Shown here one piece after another: positions 24,771-34,611 of a stretch of DNA of 64,000 bases (within the stretch, counting starts at the first letter, position 1; each line of letters begins with the position of its first letter). A model generated the notes under the pieces. That model made no database searches, had not been told where the DNA came from, and saw only the letters and a list, made by a program, of their open reading frames with translations. The translations under genes and the position numbers were made by a program. Location: contig CAJMBK010000001.1 of NCBI GenBank assembly GCA_905211645.1, positions 124,001 to 188,000 on the forward strand, in the 5' to 3' direction. The DNA is from an uncultured Caryophanales bacterium. GTDB lineage: Bacteria > Bacillota_I > Bacilli_A > RFN20 > CAG-288.

Positions 24771-27700
24771 TGACCTTTTCAAAAGAAACTATCCGCAATT
24801 CCATTCAAGGAATCGGAGTAAAAATAGCAGATTTTTTTACAACAGGGTTTAAGACCTTCTTTAAGAAATATAGAGAAGGTCTTTTGACCTTGCTTTTTCT
24901 TTGTGTAATTTCTATTTGTATCGTTTTACCTACCTGGGTAACCCACTATTTCATGGTTCCTCTTGGAGGTGACTACTCATTACAGAGTATGACCTTCAAC
25001 TATTTAACCTATGATATGTGGCATGACTTTTTCAGAACGGGTCAATTTCCTCTTTGGGATAACAAATCCTTTTTAGGAATGGATAATATTGGCGGAAATT
25101 CATTCTACATGCTCTTTGATCCTTGGTATTTGATTCTTTTAATCTTCCCAAGATCATGGCAGATGACCCTTCAAGGTCTTTCATTCCCATTCAAGATGGT
25201 TGTTGGCGGCATGGGTATGTACATGCTCCTCAAAGAATTTAAACTCAAATACACAACCTGTCGTCTATTCTCATTAGGTTACGCCTTCTGCGGATGGATG
25301 ATGATGTACTTCTGGTTCCAATTCATGGATTCTGGAGCCTTTATCACATTTGTTTTCTTAGGTATTGAAAAGATATTGCGTGAAAAGGACGTAAAAGCAG
25401 GCTTAATTTCTATATTTTTATTAGGACTTTGCAACTACTTCATGCTATTTGTCACACTTCTAGGTGGATTTATCTATGCAATATTCAGATTGATTCAAAT
25501 GGGATACAAAGATAGTAGAGCTGAGAACATTCAAAAGCTTGGTCTAGGTTTTGCAACATTCATTTTACCTACATTGGCTGTGGCTTTTATCTTAGTCCCA
25601 TCTTTCTTCCAGATTATCGGAATGCCTCGTGTCACTGATGCTTCCTACCTTGATAAACTATTTGGTCAAGATTCCTTCTGGGATATGATTAAACAGTTCT
25701 TCACTTTCGATGCTCCTGAGAATCAAGTTTATCCATTATCTGGTTTCTTATTCATGCCTGTTGGCTGTTTCTACCAAAATATTGGTGGTAGAAATGGATT
25801 TGATAACTTCACTCAATCAACATTTATTTCAACTCCACTTCAACTTATCACCTTCTATTCAATTGTAGAAGCGTTCAGAAAGAGAAAACCTAGTTACATC
25901 ATCGGTGTTTTATTCGTCGCCTTCATGATGTTTACACCATTCTGCTACTATCTTTTCTCAGCATTCACAGTTGGCTATTCCAGATTCTTAATTATTCCTA
26001 TCATCTGGATGTTAATTTACGACGCAATCAACTTTGATAACATCAAGAAAGGTAAGAGGTATTGCATGGATATTGCATATTTCTTGTACTTATTCTTTGA
26101 TTGCTTATCAATCGGATTAGTCCTTTCATTCTCATTTGAAAACCCTGATAGACACTCAAGTGTTGCTTACTACTATGAAAGATTTATCATGGTTGGGCTT
26201 GAGATGATCTTCCAAGTTGTTTGCTATGTCTTATTCAGAATTTACATGCATAAGACCAAGATGACTAAACTTGCTACTTATTTAGCAGCAGCTGAATTCA
26301 TCATCGCCGGTAACGTTACAATCTTCACTCAAGGTACTGTCAATGTTAATAATTTAGGTGGAGGTGTCAGCAACATCTACAACCAAACTGAAATTGTTGA
26401 AAGACTTAAAGATGTAGATGATTCTTTCTACAGAATTTTCAATCCTAGTGCAGATAGAGGTAATGCAAACTTAGGCTTAATTGAAGGTTACACAACATTA
26501 AGTTTATTCAACTCAAACTACACCTTCTCAATGCAAGATTTCTTGGATATGTCCAGAATTCCTTACACATATAGAAACTGGTCAATGGGTTATCATGAAA
26601 GAAGACCTACAATCGACACAATGTTGAGTGTTAAATATTATCTCTTACCTGAAAGTGATAATAATATTCCATACGGATTCGTTGATATTGAAGAGCCTGA
26701 TTCTTATACCAAATTCTTCTTAGATGGTAAAACAACATATGATGATTATCAGAAATTGATTGATTCCTTACATGAGTACAATCAAAAGTTATATATTAAT
26801 GAGAATTTTGTTTCTCTTTTATTCCCATTTGATAATTATTCTCGTTTCGAAACAATGCCAACTTATTCGAAAAAGAATGATAAAATTATGAACACTAGTA
26901 TGGATGAATTGTATTATGAGAAATACTATTTAACCACAGCACTTCTCTATGATGAAAGTTTCTTCTCTTTAGGTGATGATGTTTGGTCAGGCGTTTTAGG
27001 TGAGCATTCATCTATGTCAGATTCTACTATTCCAACATTGCATTTTAGAAATATGAATGAAATAGACTTATCGCCTAAATACTATTTGTTCCGCTCAAAA
27101 TACAATCCAGATAATAATACTGTTAACATCTGTGGTGGTGATCTTGAATGTCAGAATAGATATGAAATTTCATCCGATTTCACTTATAACGGTCAAACTA
27201 TTGAAAAAACAAATTCTGCAGGATTAGATTTATATGTTTCTAAATTTGGTATCGATCAATCTTTTGAACAAGTTGAAGTAAATGCAACTTCTGTACCAAA
27301 AGATAATTATAAGTTTAGAACTAAGATCTTAATCGATTTCAGTGAAACACCTATTCCTGCCGGATACATAAATTTTGAAACTTCTCATAATTGGAAAGTT
27401 AGTTTCTTCGGCAAGAACAGCGTAGAAGACTTTGCAACAGTCTATGATAAAGTTCAACAGGATGAAGCTTATGCACGTGAAATGTATCCAACAATCACCT
27501 CTGGAGGTTATTCATACTCTGACTACCATTTAAGTCATGGTTACTATCTCTATGAACCTGCTTACTATGTTGTTTTAGAGCTTGTTGATACAATTAATGG
27601 CAGCGCTAATGAAATTGGGTCAAATGATTTATTCTCTTATCTACCATATGATGAACTTCAAGTTGCTTTGGACAATTTCCAAAATGATAGTACTGTAATT

Positions 27701-28138
27701 CATTCGAGAACATCGGACAGAATTGAATTTAGCACTTTCTATGATAAGTCTAAGATTGTTATGATTAATATCCCTTATTCTGAGGGATGGACTTTAACTC
27801 AATACGTTACAACATCAGGACCAAATTCAGATGGTGAGATTGTTCAAAGAGTTTCTGAATCTGAAGTTGAATTATTTAGGATGCAAGGTGGTTTTATGGG
27901 CTACTTTGATAAGAAGAATAATTCCAGTGCAGATGATGTTAGATATGTCTTAGAGTACAAACCAAAGATGTGGTCAATTGCTAAGCTTATTTCAATGACT
28001 GGTGCAACTCTTTCCGCATTACTTTATGTTTACTACGCTTACACAAGTAGCACAACAAAGATCAGAGAAAACGAGATGTTCTCATTGAAATATTCAATCG
28101 AAAAGAGCTTTAACGAGAAGAGAATGAGACGCAAGTAA
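24770..28138 (+). CDS. YfhO family membrane protein
   Basis: 1122-residue membrane protein. It opens with a short cytoplasmic arm, a first helix near residues 42-62, then the family's extracytoplasmic loop: GGDYSLQSMTFNY, TGQFPLWDNKSFLGMDNIGG. A dozen or so helices run to about residue 520, followed by a large external domain of some 550 residues and a last helix near the C-terminus. YfhO proteins are GT-C-like and in Bacillus take part in glycosylating lipoteichoic acid; a cell-surface sugar transfer role is likely here. ATG at 24770 overlaps the degV stop by one base and is preferred over TTG 24764. Confidence 0.88.
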   Translation: MTFSKETIRNSIQGIGVKIADFFTTGFKTFFKKYREGLLTLLFLCVISICIVLPTWVTHYFMVPLGGDYSLQSMTFNYLTYDMWHDFFRTGQFPLWDNKSFLGMDNIGGNSFYMLFDPWYLILLIFPRSWQMTLQGLSFPFKMVVGGMGMYMLLKEFKLKYTTCRLFSLGYAFCGWMMMYFWFQFMDSGAFITFVFLGIEKILREKDVKAGLISIFLLGLCNYFMLFVTLLGGFIYAIFRLIQMGYKDSRAENIQKLGLGFATFILPTLAVAFILVPSFFQIIGMPRVTDASYLDKLFGQDSFWDMIKQFFTFDAPENQVYPLSGFLFMPVGCFYQNIGGRNGFDNFTQSTFISTPLQLITFYSIVEAFRKRKPSYIIGVLFVAFMMFTPFCYYLFSAFTVGYSRFLIIPIIWMLIYDAINFDNIKKGKRYCMDIAYFLYLFFDCLSIGLVLSFSFENPDRHSSVAYYYERFIMVGLEMIFQVVCYVLFRIYMHKTKMTKLATYLAAAEFIIAGNVTIFTQGTVNVNNLGGGVSNIYNQTEIVERLKDVDDSFYRIFNPSADRGNANLGLIEGYTTLSLFNSNYTFSMQDFLDMSRIPYTYRNWSMGYHERRPTIDTMLSVKYYLLPESDNNIPYGFVDIEEPDSYTKFFLDGKTTYDDYQKLIDSLHEYNQKLYINENFVSLLFPFDNYSRFETMPTYSKKNDKIMNTSMDELYYEKYYLTTALLYDESFFSLGDDVWSGVLGEHSSMSDSTIPTLHFRNMNEIDLSPKYYLFRSKYNPDNNTVNICGGDLECQNRYEISSDFTYNGQTIEKTNSAGLDLYVSKFGIDQSFEQVEVNATSVPKDNYKFRTKILIDFSETPIPAGYINFETSHNWKVSFFGKNSVEDFATVYDKVQQDEAYAREMYPTITSGGYSYSDYHLSHGYYLYEPAYYVVLELVDTINGSANEIGSNDLFSYLPYDELQVALDNFQNDSTVIHSRTSDRIEFSTFYDKSKIVMINIPYSEGWTLTQYVTTSGPNSDGEIVQRVSESEVELFRMQGGFMGYFDKKNNSSADDVRYVLEYKPKMWSIAKLISMTGATLSALLYVYYAYTSSTTKIRENEMFSLKYSIEKSFNEKRMRRK

Positions 28139-28152
28139 ATCTTGCGCCTTTT
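28130..28152 (+). terminator. Short terminator after the YfhO gene
   Basis: 6-bp stem CGCAAG / CTTGCG with a 5-nt loop, then CCTTTTCT. The stem overlaps the last codons of the gene. Weak but well placed. Confidence 0.5.
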
Positions 28153-28190
28153 CTATTGTTTGTCATATCTGGAAACTTTGTCATTACCTT

Positions 28191-28225
28191 ATAGATAATA
28201 TTTATTATTATCTATATGATAAAAT
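28191..28225 (+). promoter_or_regulatory. secA promoter with adjoining palindrome
   Basis: Extended -10 TG-A-TAAAAT (28217-28225), directly preceded by a perfect 9-bp inverted repeat ATAGATAAT / ATTATCTAT (28191-28199 and 28207-28215) that covers the place where a -35 box would be. A bound protein could block or replace -35 contact. Confidence 0.45.
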
Positions 28226-28289
28226 ATTAAGGCTGTAAAGATTTAAGCAGACAATTTTTATGTTGAATTAAATATAACGGAGGTACAAC

Positions 28290-30845
28290 ATGGGCTTTTT
28301 AGAGAAATTATTTAGAATTGATGCTCGTGCTTTTAATAAGATTAGAAGGGAAGCTGCTCCAACATTCCAATATGAGGAAGAAATGAGAAATTTATCCGAT
28401 GAGGAATTGAAAGCAAAGACTCCATATTTTAGAAATTTACTTGCTCAAGGTAAGACTCTTGAAGATATTCTACCTGAAGCATTCGCTGTTGCAAGAGAAG
28501 CTGCAAGACGTGTCTTGGGTCAATTCCCATATCCAGTTCAGGTTTTCGGTTCCACAGTTTTACACGAAGGTGACATCGCAGAAATGCGTACCGGTGAAGG
28601 TAAAACTTTGACTGAAACCATGTCCGTTTACTTAAACGCTTTGGAAGGTAAAGGTGTCCACGTTGTTACAGTTAATGAATACTTAGCAGCTCGTGACGCT
28701 GAATGGATGGGTCAAATTTACAGATTTTTAGGTTTGACTGTCGGTGTTAACTTAAGAGAAAAATCTACAGCACAAAAGAAAGAAGCTTATGCTTGCGATA
28801 TCACCTACACAACAAACTCCGAACTTGGTTTCGACTACTTAAGAGACAATATGGCTGTTAAGAAGGAAAACAGAGTTTTAAGAGGTTTAAACTATGCAAT
28901 CGTTGACGAAGCTGACTCCATTCTTATCGACGAATCCAGAACTCCTTTGATCATCTCTGGTGGTTCCGGTATCACCGCAAACTCCTATCAAACTGCAGAT
29001 ACAATCTGCAAGCAGATGAAAAATGAAGTCGACTTTGAAATCGATGTTAAGAAGAAACTTTGTAAGTTAACTGACTCCGGTGTTGATAAGATTGAAAAAG
29101 CATTTGGTATCGACAATCTTTACGATCCAAAATATGCAGATCTTACTCACAGAATTCAACAAGCCTTGAAGGCTAATTACATCTTCAAACGTGATCAAGA
29201 ATACATGGTTAAGGATGATCAAATCCTTTTGATTGATACCTTCACAGGTCGTGTCATGGAAGGAAGAGAATATTCCGATGGTTTACAACAAGCTTTGCAA
29301 GCTAAAGAGCATGTTAAGATTAAACCTGAAACCATCACCATGGCTACAATTACATATCAAAATTTCTTCCGTTTATACACCAAACTCGCTGGTATGACTG
29401 GTACTGCAAAAACCGAAGAAGAAGAATTTAGAAAAACATACAACATGCGTGTTGTTGTCATTCCTACAAATAAACCTATTCAAAGAATTGATGACGTTGA
29501 CTCAATTTACGCAACTCAAAATCTTAAATTCGATGCAGTTGTTGAAGAAGTCAAAAAACGTCACGCCAAAGGTCAACCTGTTTTGATCGGTACTGCTTCA
29601 GTTGAAAAATCTGAAATCGTCGATAGAAAATTGAATGAAGCAGGTTTACCTCATGAAGTTTTGAATGCTAAGAACCACGCAAAAGAAGCTCAAATTATCG
29701 CTAAAGCTGGTGAAAAAGGTGCTATTACCATCGCAACAAACATGGCTGGTCGTGGTACTGACATCAAGATTAACGATGAAGTTAGAGCACTTGGTGGTTT
29801 ATGCGTTCTCGGTACAGAACGTCATGAATCAAGACGTATCGACAACCAGTTAAGAGGTCGTGCTGGTAGACAAGGTGACCCAGGTTACTCCAAGTTCTTT
29901 GTTTCCTTCGAAGACGATCTTTTCAAACGTTTCGCATCCGATGCTTTCCAAAATATGTTTGCTAAGTTAGGCGCTGAAAGTATTGACTCCAAACTCTTAT
30001 CCAAAGCTATCACACAATCTCAAAAGCGTGTTGAAGGTCAAAACTTTGATACTCGTAAACAACTCTTGAAGTACGATGATATTTTGAGACAACAACGTGA
30101 AATCATGTATGCAAAACGTGATAAGATTTTGTTCAACGAATCAATTAAAGATACTATTCCTGGTTATTTCGATAACGCTGTTAAGCAAATCGTTAAAGAG
30201 AGTTTGCATACTCAAGATGGTGAAACAGTTATCGATTCAGCTAAGTTGAAATCTTTAGTTGAAAGTAAGTTACTTTCCAAAGATTCCTTCAACCCACAAG
30301 TTTTCGAAGGTATCACAGAGAGTGAAGGTATCGACTTCTTATCCGCTTACTTAAATAAACTTTATAACGATAAACGTTCCACATGGACAGAAGATGTTGC
30401 AAACCATGTCGAAAAGACACTTGCACTCCAATGTATCGATAAAAACTGGACAAAGCACATCGATACCATGGCTAAATTAAGAGAATCTATCTACTTAAGA
30501 GGTTATGCAAATACCGATCCATTACAAGCTTACACAAATGAAGGTTATGCATTCTTCACAGCAATGAATGATAGAATTGCTTTAGAGTTAGTCAACATGT
30601 TGCTCCATGTCAGAGTTAGAGAACAAGATGTCAAAGACTCTGCAGAACAAACAAGATTCAACAGAAATACACAACAAGCTCCACAAGCTCATACCGCAGA
30701 TTTACCTAGAGAAATCAAACCTAACAGACAAATTGATGAATCAGGTAAGAGCATGAAGGTTGAAGACGTTAAAATCAAGAACGAAAGAAAACCAGTAGCT
30801 CCTGCAGTTATTTCTGGTCCAACAAAATTACCTAAACATAACTAA
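28290..30845 (+). CDS. secA: Preprotein translocase ATPase SecA
   Basis: Motor of the Sec pathway; drives unfolded preproteins through SecYEG at the membrane. Walker A TGEGKT at residues 101-106, DEAD box at 206-209, helicase motif GRAGRQGDPG near 525-534. Length 851 is normal, but the C-terminal tail ends in a Lys/Pro/Asn-rich stretch and lacks the Cys-x-Cys zinc motif found in many SecAs, as in some other low-GC lineages. GGAGG precedes ATG. It is followed 19 bp later by prfB, the same order as in Bacillus. Confidence 0.97.
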   Translation: MGFLEKLFRIDARAFNKIRREAAPTFQYEEEMRNLSDEELKAKTPYFRNLLAQGKTLEDILPEAFAVAREAARRVLGQFPYPVQVFGSTVLHEGDIAEMRTGEGKTLTETMSVYLNALEGKGVHVVTVNEYLAARDAEWMGQIYRFLGLTVGVNLREKSTAQKKEAYACDITYTTNSELGFDYLRDNMAVKKENRVLRGLNYAIVDEADSILIDESRTPLIISGGSGITANSYQTADTICKQMKNEVDFEIDVKKKLCKLTDSGVDKIEKAFGIDNLYDPKYADLTHRIQQALKANYIFKRDQEYMVKDDQILLIDTFTGRVMEGREYSDGLQQALQAKEHVKIKPETITMATITYQNFFRLYTKLAGMTGTAKTEEEEFRKTYNMRVVVIPTNKPIQRIDDVDSIYATQNLKFDAVVEEVKKRHAKGQPVLIGTASVEKSEIVDRKLNEAGLPHEVLNAKNHAKEAQIIAKAGEKGAITIATNMAGRGTDIKINDEVRALGGLCVLGTERHESRRIDNQLRGRAGRQGDPGYSKFFVSFEDDLFKRFASDAFQNMFAKLGAESIDSKLLSKAITQSQKRVEGQNFDTRKQLLKYDDILRQQREIMYAKRDKILFNESIKDTIPGYFDNAVKQIVKESLHTQDGETVIDSAKLKSLVESKLLSKDSFNPQVFEGITESEGIDFLSAYLNKLYNDKRSTWTEDVANHVEKTLALQCIDKNWTKHIDTMAKLRESIYLRGYANTDPLQAYTNEGYAFFTAMNDRIALELVNMLLHVRVREQDVKDSAEQTRFNRNTQQAPQAHTADLPREIKPNRQIDESGKSMKVEDVKIKNERKPVAPAVISGPTKLPKHN

Positions 30846-30864
30846 TTATTGAAAGGTGCCGAGT

Positions 30865-31981
30865 ATGAAAGAACTTTACGAGTTATCTTCACAAGCAAGT
30901 GAAGTCTCAGAAAGAATTGTTTCATTACGAGGCTCTCTTTGACTTAGACAAGTTAAATAACAGAATTGATGAATTAACCAAAGTCACTTTAGAGCCAACG
31001 TTCTGGAACGATTCTGCAAATGCAAGAATTATTACCAAAGAACTAGACGATTGCCTAGAGAAGAAGAATTTTTACTTTGCTTTGGAAGATTCCATTAAAA
31101 ATATTCAAGATACATTAGAACTTTTAAAAGTTGAAGAAGATGCAGATCTTCATCAAGAAGTTGAAAGTGAATTAAATGAGTTAACTAAAAAAGTTAACAA
31201 TTTTGAAAATACACTTTATTTATCAGATAAATACGATTCTATGGATGCCATCATTGAATTCCATCCAGGTGCTGGTGGAACTGAAGCCCATGATTGGGCA
31301 ATGATGCTCTATAGAATGTATGTTAGATTCTGTGAAAGACATAAATTCAAGATTGAAGTGCTTGATTACCTTGATGGTAATGAAGCAGGTATTTCATATG
31401 CTTCTTTATTAGTCAAAGGTAAAAACGCATACGGATTACTTAAATCTGAACAAGGCGTTCATCGTCTTGTTAGAATCTCACCTTTTGATTCTTCAGGTTC
31501 TAGACATACCTCATTTGCTTCAGTCAGCGTCATGCCAAATATTGATAACACTATCGATTTAAAGATCGATGATAAAGATTTGGAAATTGGTACTTACAGA
31601 TCTTCTGGTGCAGGTGGTCAAAATGTTAATAAGACTGAATCAGCTGTTAGAATTTTGCATAAGCCTACTGGAATTGTAGTTACCTGCCAAGTTGAAAGAT
31701 CTCAACTTCAGAATAAAACAATTGCTATGAATATGCTTAAAAGTAAGCTTATCATGCTTGAAGAAAAGAAAAAGAACGAAGAGATGTCTAAGATTTCTGG
31801 TGAGAAGAAAGATATCGAATGGGGAAGCCAAATTCGTTCTTATGTTTTCTGTCCTTACACAATGGTTAAGGATCATAGAACAAATTATTCTGTCACTGAT
31901 GTCTATGCCGTTATGGATGGCGACTTAGATGATTTTATTCAAGCATATTTAAAATGGAGGTATTCAAATGGCAAGAATTAA
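30865..31981 (+). CDS. prfB: Peptide chain release factor 2, programmed +1 frameshift
   Basis: Terminates translation at UGA and UAA. It is encoded in two frames: ATG 30865 reads 25 codons to CTT, then meets TGA at 30940-30942; a +1 shift continues with GAC at 30941 to the stop at 31979-31981, giving 371 residues. The frameshift is the autoregulation of RF2 known from most bacteria. The stop-codon recognition motif SPF lies in [10 protein letters not shown] and the hydrolysis motif GGQ is at residues 250-252. AAAGG upstream marks the start. The yitT-like gene overlaps its end by 14 bp. Confidence 0.96.
30929..30943 (+). promoter_or_regulatory. prfB +1 frameshift site
   Basis: GAGG (internal Shine-Dalgarno-like) four bases before CTT-TGA-C, the canonical RF2 slippery site. 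The in-frame TGA shows that TGA is a stop codon in this organism. Confidence 0.93.
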
Positions 31982-33131
31982 TACTTTCATTAAAAGAAAA
32001 TCAAAAGAATATTGGCAAATTATCAAACAAGAGTTCTATGCAGAGAGTGCATGGAGCTATTTTAAAAACATTTCTTTAACTATCTTAGGAAGTTGTTTAG
32101 TTGCATTTGCAGCCTGTTTATTCTACTTTCCACTCTCAATTGTTAGTGGTGGTGTTTCAGGCTTAGTTATTGTTTTTGATCACTTCTGCGGATTAGGTGA
32201 AGAAGTTTGGAACTTAATTTTAACTTGGGGATTATTCGTTTTTGGACTTATAACTCTAGGTTTTAGATTCTCAATTAAGACTTTAATTGCAACAATTGTT
32301 TATCCAGTATTCGTTTTCGTATTCAAATATTTAGCACAATTTGATTTGTTAGATATTACAAAATATTTGATTGATACTGGAACACTTCATGAAAGTTTGA
32401 CTGAATTCCAAGTTACTGCAACCAATTTGGGCGTTTATCTTATTGGTGGTGTTTTTGGTGGTGCAATTACCGGTTTAGGAGTTGCTTTAACTTTCGTTGG
32501 CGGCGGTTCATCTGGTGGTGTTGACTGCTTAATTCTTTTCTTGCAGAAATATTTTAGAATTAAAGCCAGTATTTCATCACTTATTTTAGATACTGTAATT
32601 ATCTTTGCTGGTTTCTTTGTAACCCAAGATATTATGAGAATCTTAGTTGGTATTATCGCTTCAATTTTATGTTCATTCTTAATTGATAAAGTATTCCTCG
32701 GTGGTACCAAACAATATGTAGCTTTTATTGTTACCAGTAATTATGCGGTGTTATCAAAAGAGATAAATTATAAACTTGAAAGAGGAACTACCTTACTTAA
32801 AAGTGTTGGTGGCTTCTCCGGTAAGAAAGGCTACACCGTTCAAGTTTGTTTTGATAGAAAAGATTATAAAGATTTAATCGCTATCGTTAATAGATGTGAT
32901 AAGAGAGCCTTCATGACTGTAGTTAAAGCTGATGAAATTACAGGTTACGGTTTTAGCAAACGTAAAATTAAGAAGAAATATTTGAAAGTTAATCCATTCA
33001 AGAAGAAAGACATCGTTCCTTTGGAAGAAATTACCCCTATGACAAAGGAAGAATTGTTGATTGAAGATTTAAGAATCAACAACCTCAAGAAAGAAAAGAG
33101 GAAAGATTATGGAGAAAAAGGCAAAAACTAG
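31968..33131 (+). CDS. YitT family membrane protein
   Basis: 387 residues. Five or six membrane helices with the family segment [19 protein letters not shown] near 51-69 and [13 protein letters not shown] near 170-182, followed by a cytoplasmic DUF2179-type domain (about 260-330) with [16 protein letters not shown] charged tail of about 60 residues extends past it. The molecular role of YitT proteins is not established. It overlaps prfB by 14 bp with its GGAGG inside that gene, and its own end overlaps the next gene by 23 bp, so expression is tightly coupled. Confidence 0.87.
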   Translation: MARINTFIKRKSKEYWQIIKQEFYAESAWSYFKNISLTILGSCLVAFAACLFYFPLSIVSGGVSGLVIVFDHFCGLGEEVWNLILTWGLFVFGLITLGFRFSIKTLIATIVYPVFVFVFKYLAQFDLLDITKYLIDTGTLHESLTEFQVTATNLGVYLIGGVFGGAITGLGVALTFVGGGSSGGVDCLILFLQKYFRIKASISSLILDTVIIFAGFFVTQDIMRILVGIIASILCSFLIDKVFLGGTKQYVAFIVTSNYAVLSKEINYKLERGTTLLKSVGGFSGKKGYTVQVCFDRKDYKDLIAIVNRCDKRAFMTVVKADEITGYGFSKRKIKKKYLKVNPFKKKDIVPLEEITPMTKEELLIEDLRINNLKKEKRKDYGEKGKN

Positions 33132-34599
33132 TATTATCTACTGGAGTATTGTCGCTGTCGGTCTAGTCGTCCTACTTTTTGTCGGTGGTCTTTTAGGATA
33201 CTTTGTTGCTTACAATCAGTATCGATTAACACCTTATGAACAAAGAGTTATGGAGATTTTCTCTTATATTAAAGAAAATTGGCTCTATAGTGCAGAATAC
33301 GAAGATGTAGATAAAGTTATCGCTGATTTGATGCTTAGTGGTTTAAATGATAGCGAAGATGATCCATTCATGGGCTATGCTTTAAGTGAAGAAGAGATGG
33401 GTACAGAAACTGATTATTCAAATAAATTGAGTTTAGGTCTCTCTTTATCAGCGACTGCAAATGGTTTACTTGTTTCTAAAGTTGAATTTGGTCCATCTTA
33501 TGGCAAGATTAATATCAATGATTACATAGTTTCATTCTCAAATACTGGCTACAAGAATGGTCAAGAAATTAAAGTAGGAGAATGTGCTGATGGTTTAGCA
33601 TTCATGCAAGAATTACAAGCTTGCTTAGCAACTCATAATATTTCAACAACATTCACATTCGGTTTGAAAGATAAAGAACCTGTTCAAGTCACTTTAGGTG
33701 GTTACACAACTAATCCATTCTACATCATGAAAGATGTTGTTGATGGTGAAAACCATGATGTTGTTGTCAAAGTTTCAACATTCTTAGTTGACCCAACATC
33801 TTATGTTAAAGATTATTTGAATAAAACCATTTCTGAAAATGGAAATATTGATACATTAGTTATTGATTTAACTAAAAATGGTGGCGGTGTTATTAATTAC
33901 GCTAGAAACTTGATGGAACTATTTGCTGATCAAGGTTCATTCTTATATAACATGATTGATACAAATAACACAACTACCTTTTATCAAGAAAGAAATCCTG
34001 ATTTTGGTAGAAATAAGGTTGCTGATATCAAGCTTTTGATGGATGGTAGCACTGCTAGTGCTTCAGAATTATTTGCTTGTGCTTTAGCAGGAAATAATAG
34101 AGCTGAACTTTATGGAACCACCTCTTATGGCAAAGGTATCGGTCAAAGTGTCATCAGTTTTAAAGATGGTGCCACATTTAAATTCACAACTTTGTATACA
34201 ACTTCACCTAAAACTGAAAATGGCGTTGTTAATCAAGATTTCACCTACAATGGTGTCGGTTTAAATCCAACTGATTTCGGTGGTGAAGAATTAACTGGTA
34301 TTTACACCCAATATTCAGGAATTACAAATACCCCTTCATCACTTGATACTAATACTTTATACCAACAAAAATTTATAATGTATTATCCCCAAATCACTGG
34401 TGATTCAACTCAATATTCCGATTATCAAGAATACTTATATCACTATTGTGAAATTAAAGGAATAGATACAAATATCGATAGTTCTAAACCTTGGAAAGGT
34501 ATTACTACATCACAAAAAATGTGTGATTCAATTAATACAGACCTAATCAACTTATATCTTCAATATCAAAATGCTAACTATGATTATTTAATTAAGTAA
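33109..34599 (+). CDS. S41 family (C-terminal processing) peptidase
   Basis: Membrane-anchored serine protease of 496 residues. A single N-terminal helix at about residues 8-33 anchors it with the catalytic part outside. A degenerate PDZ-like region at about 110-165 is followed by the S41 core: catalytic Ser in LMDGSTASASELFA and Lys in SYGKGIGQS. Family members (CtpA, CtpB) cut exported proteins near their C-termini or activate signalling factors. The start overlaps the YitT gene by 23 bp with AGAGGAAAG upstream. The last 120 residues after the core have no recognised domain. Confidence 0.88.
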   Translation: MEKKAKTSIIYWSIVAVGLVVLLFVGGLLGYFVAYNQYRLTPYEQRVMEIFSYIKENWLYSAEYEDVDKVIADLMLSGLNDSEDDPFMGYALSEEEMGTETDYSNKLSLGLSLSATANGLLVSKVEFGPSYGKININDYIVSFSNTGYKNGQEIKVGECADGLAFMQELQACLATHNISTTFTFGLKDKEPVQVTLGGYTTNPFYIMKDVVDGENHDVVVKVSTFLVDPTSYVKDYLNKTISENGNIDTLVIDLTKNGGGVINYARNLMELFADQGSFLYNMIDTNNTTTFYQERNPDFGRNKVADIKLLMDGSTASASELFACALAGNNRAELYGTTSYGKGIGQSVISFKDGATFKFTTLYTTSPKTENGVVNQDFTYNGVGLNPTDFGGEELTGIYTQYSGITNTPSSLDTNTLYQQKFIMYYPQITGDSTQYSDYQEYLYHYCEIKGIDTNIDSSKPWKGITTSQKMCDSINTDLINLYLQYQNANYDYLIK

Positions 34600-34611
34600 G
34601 GAGGTTTTTAG

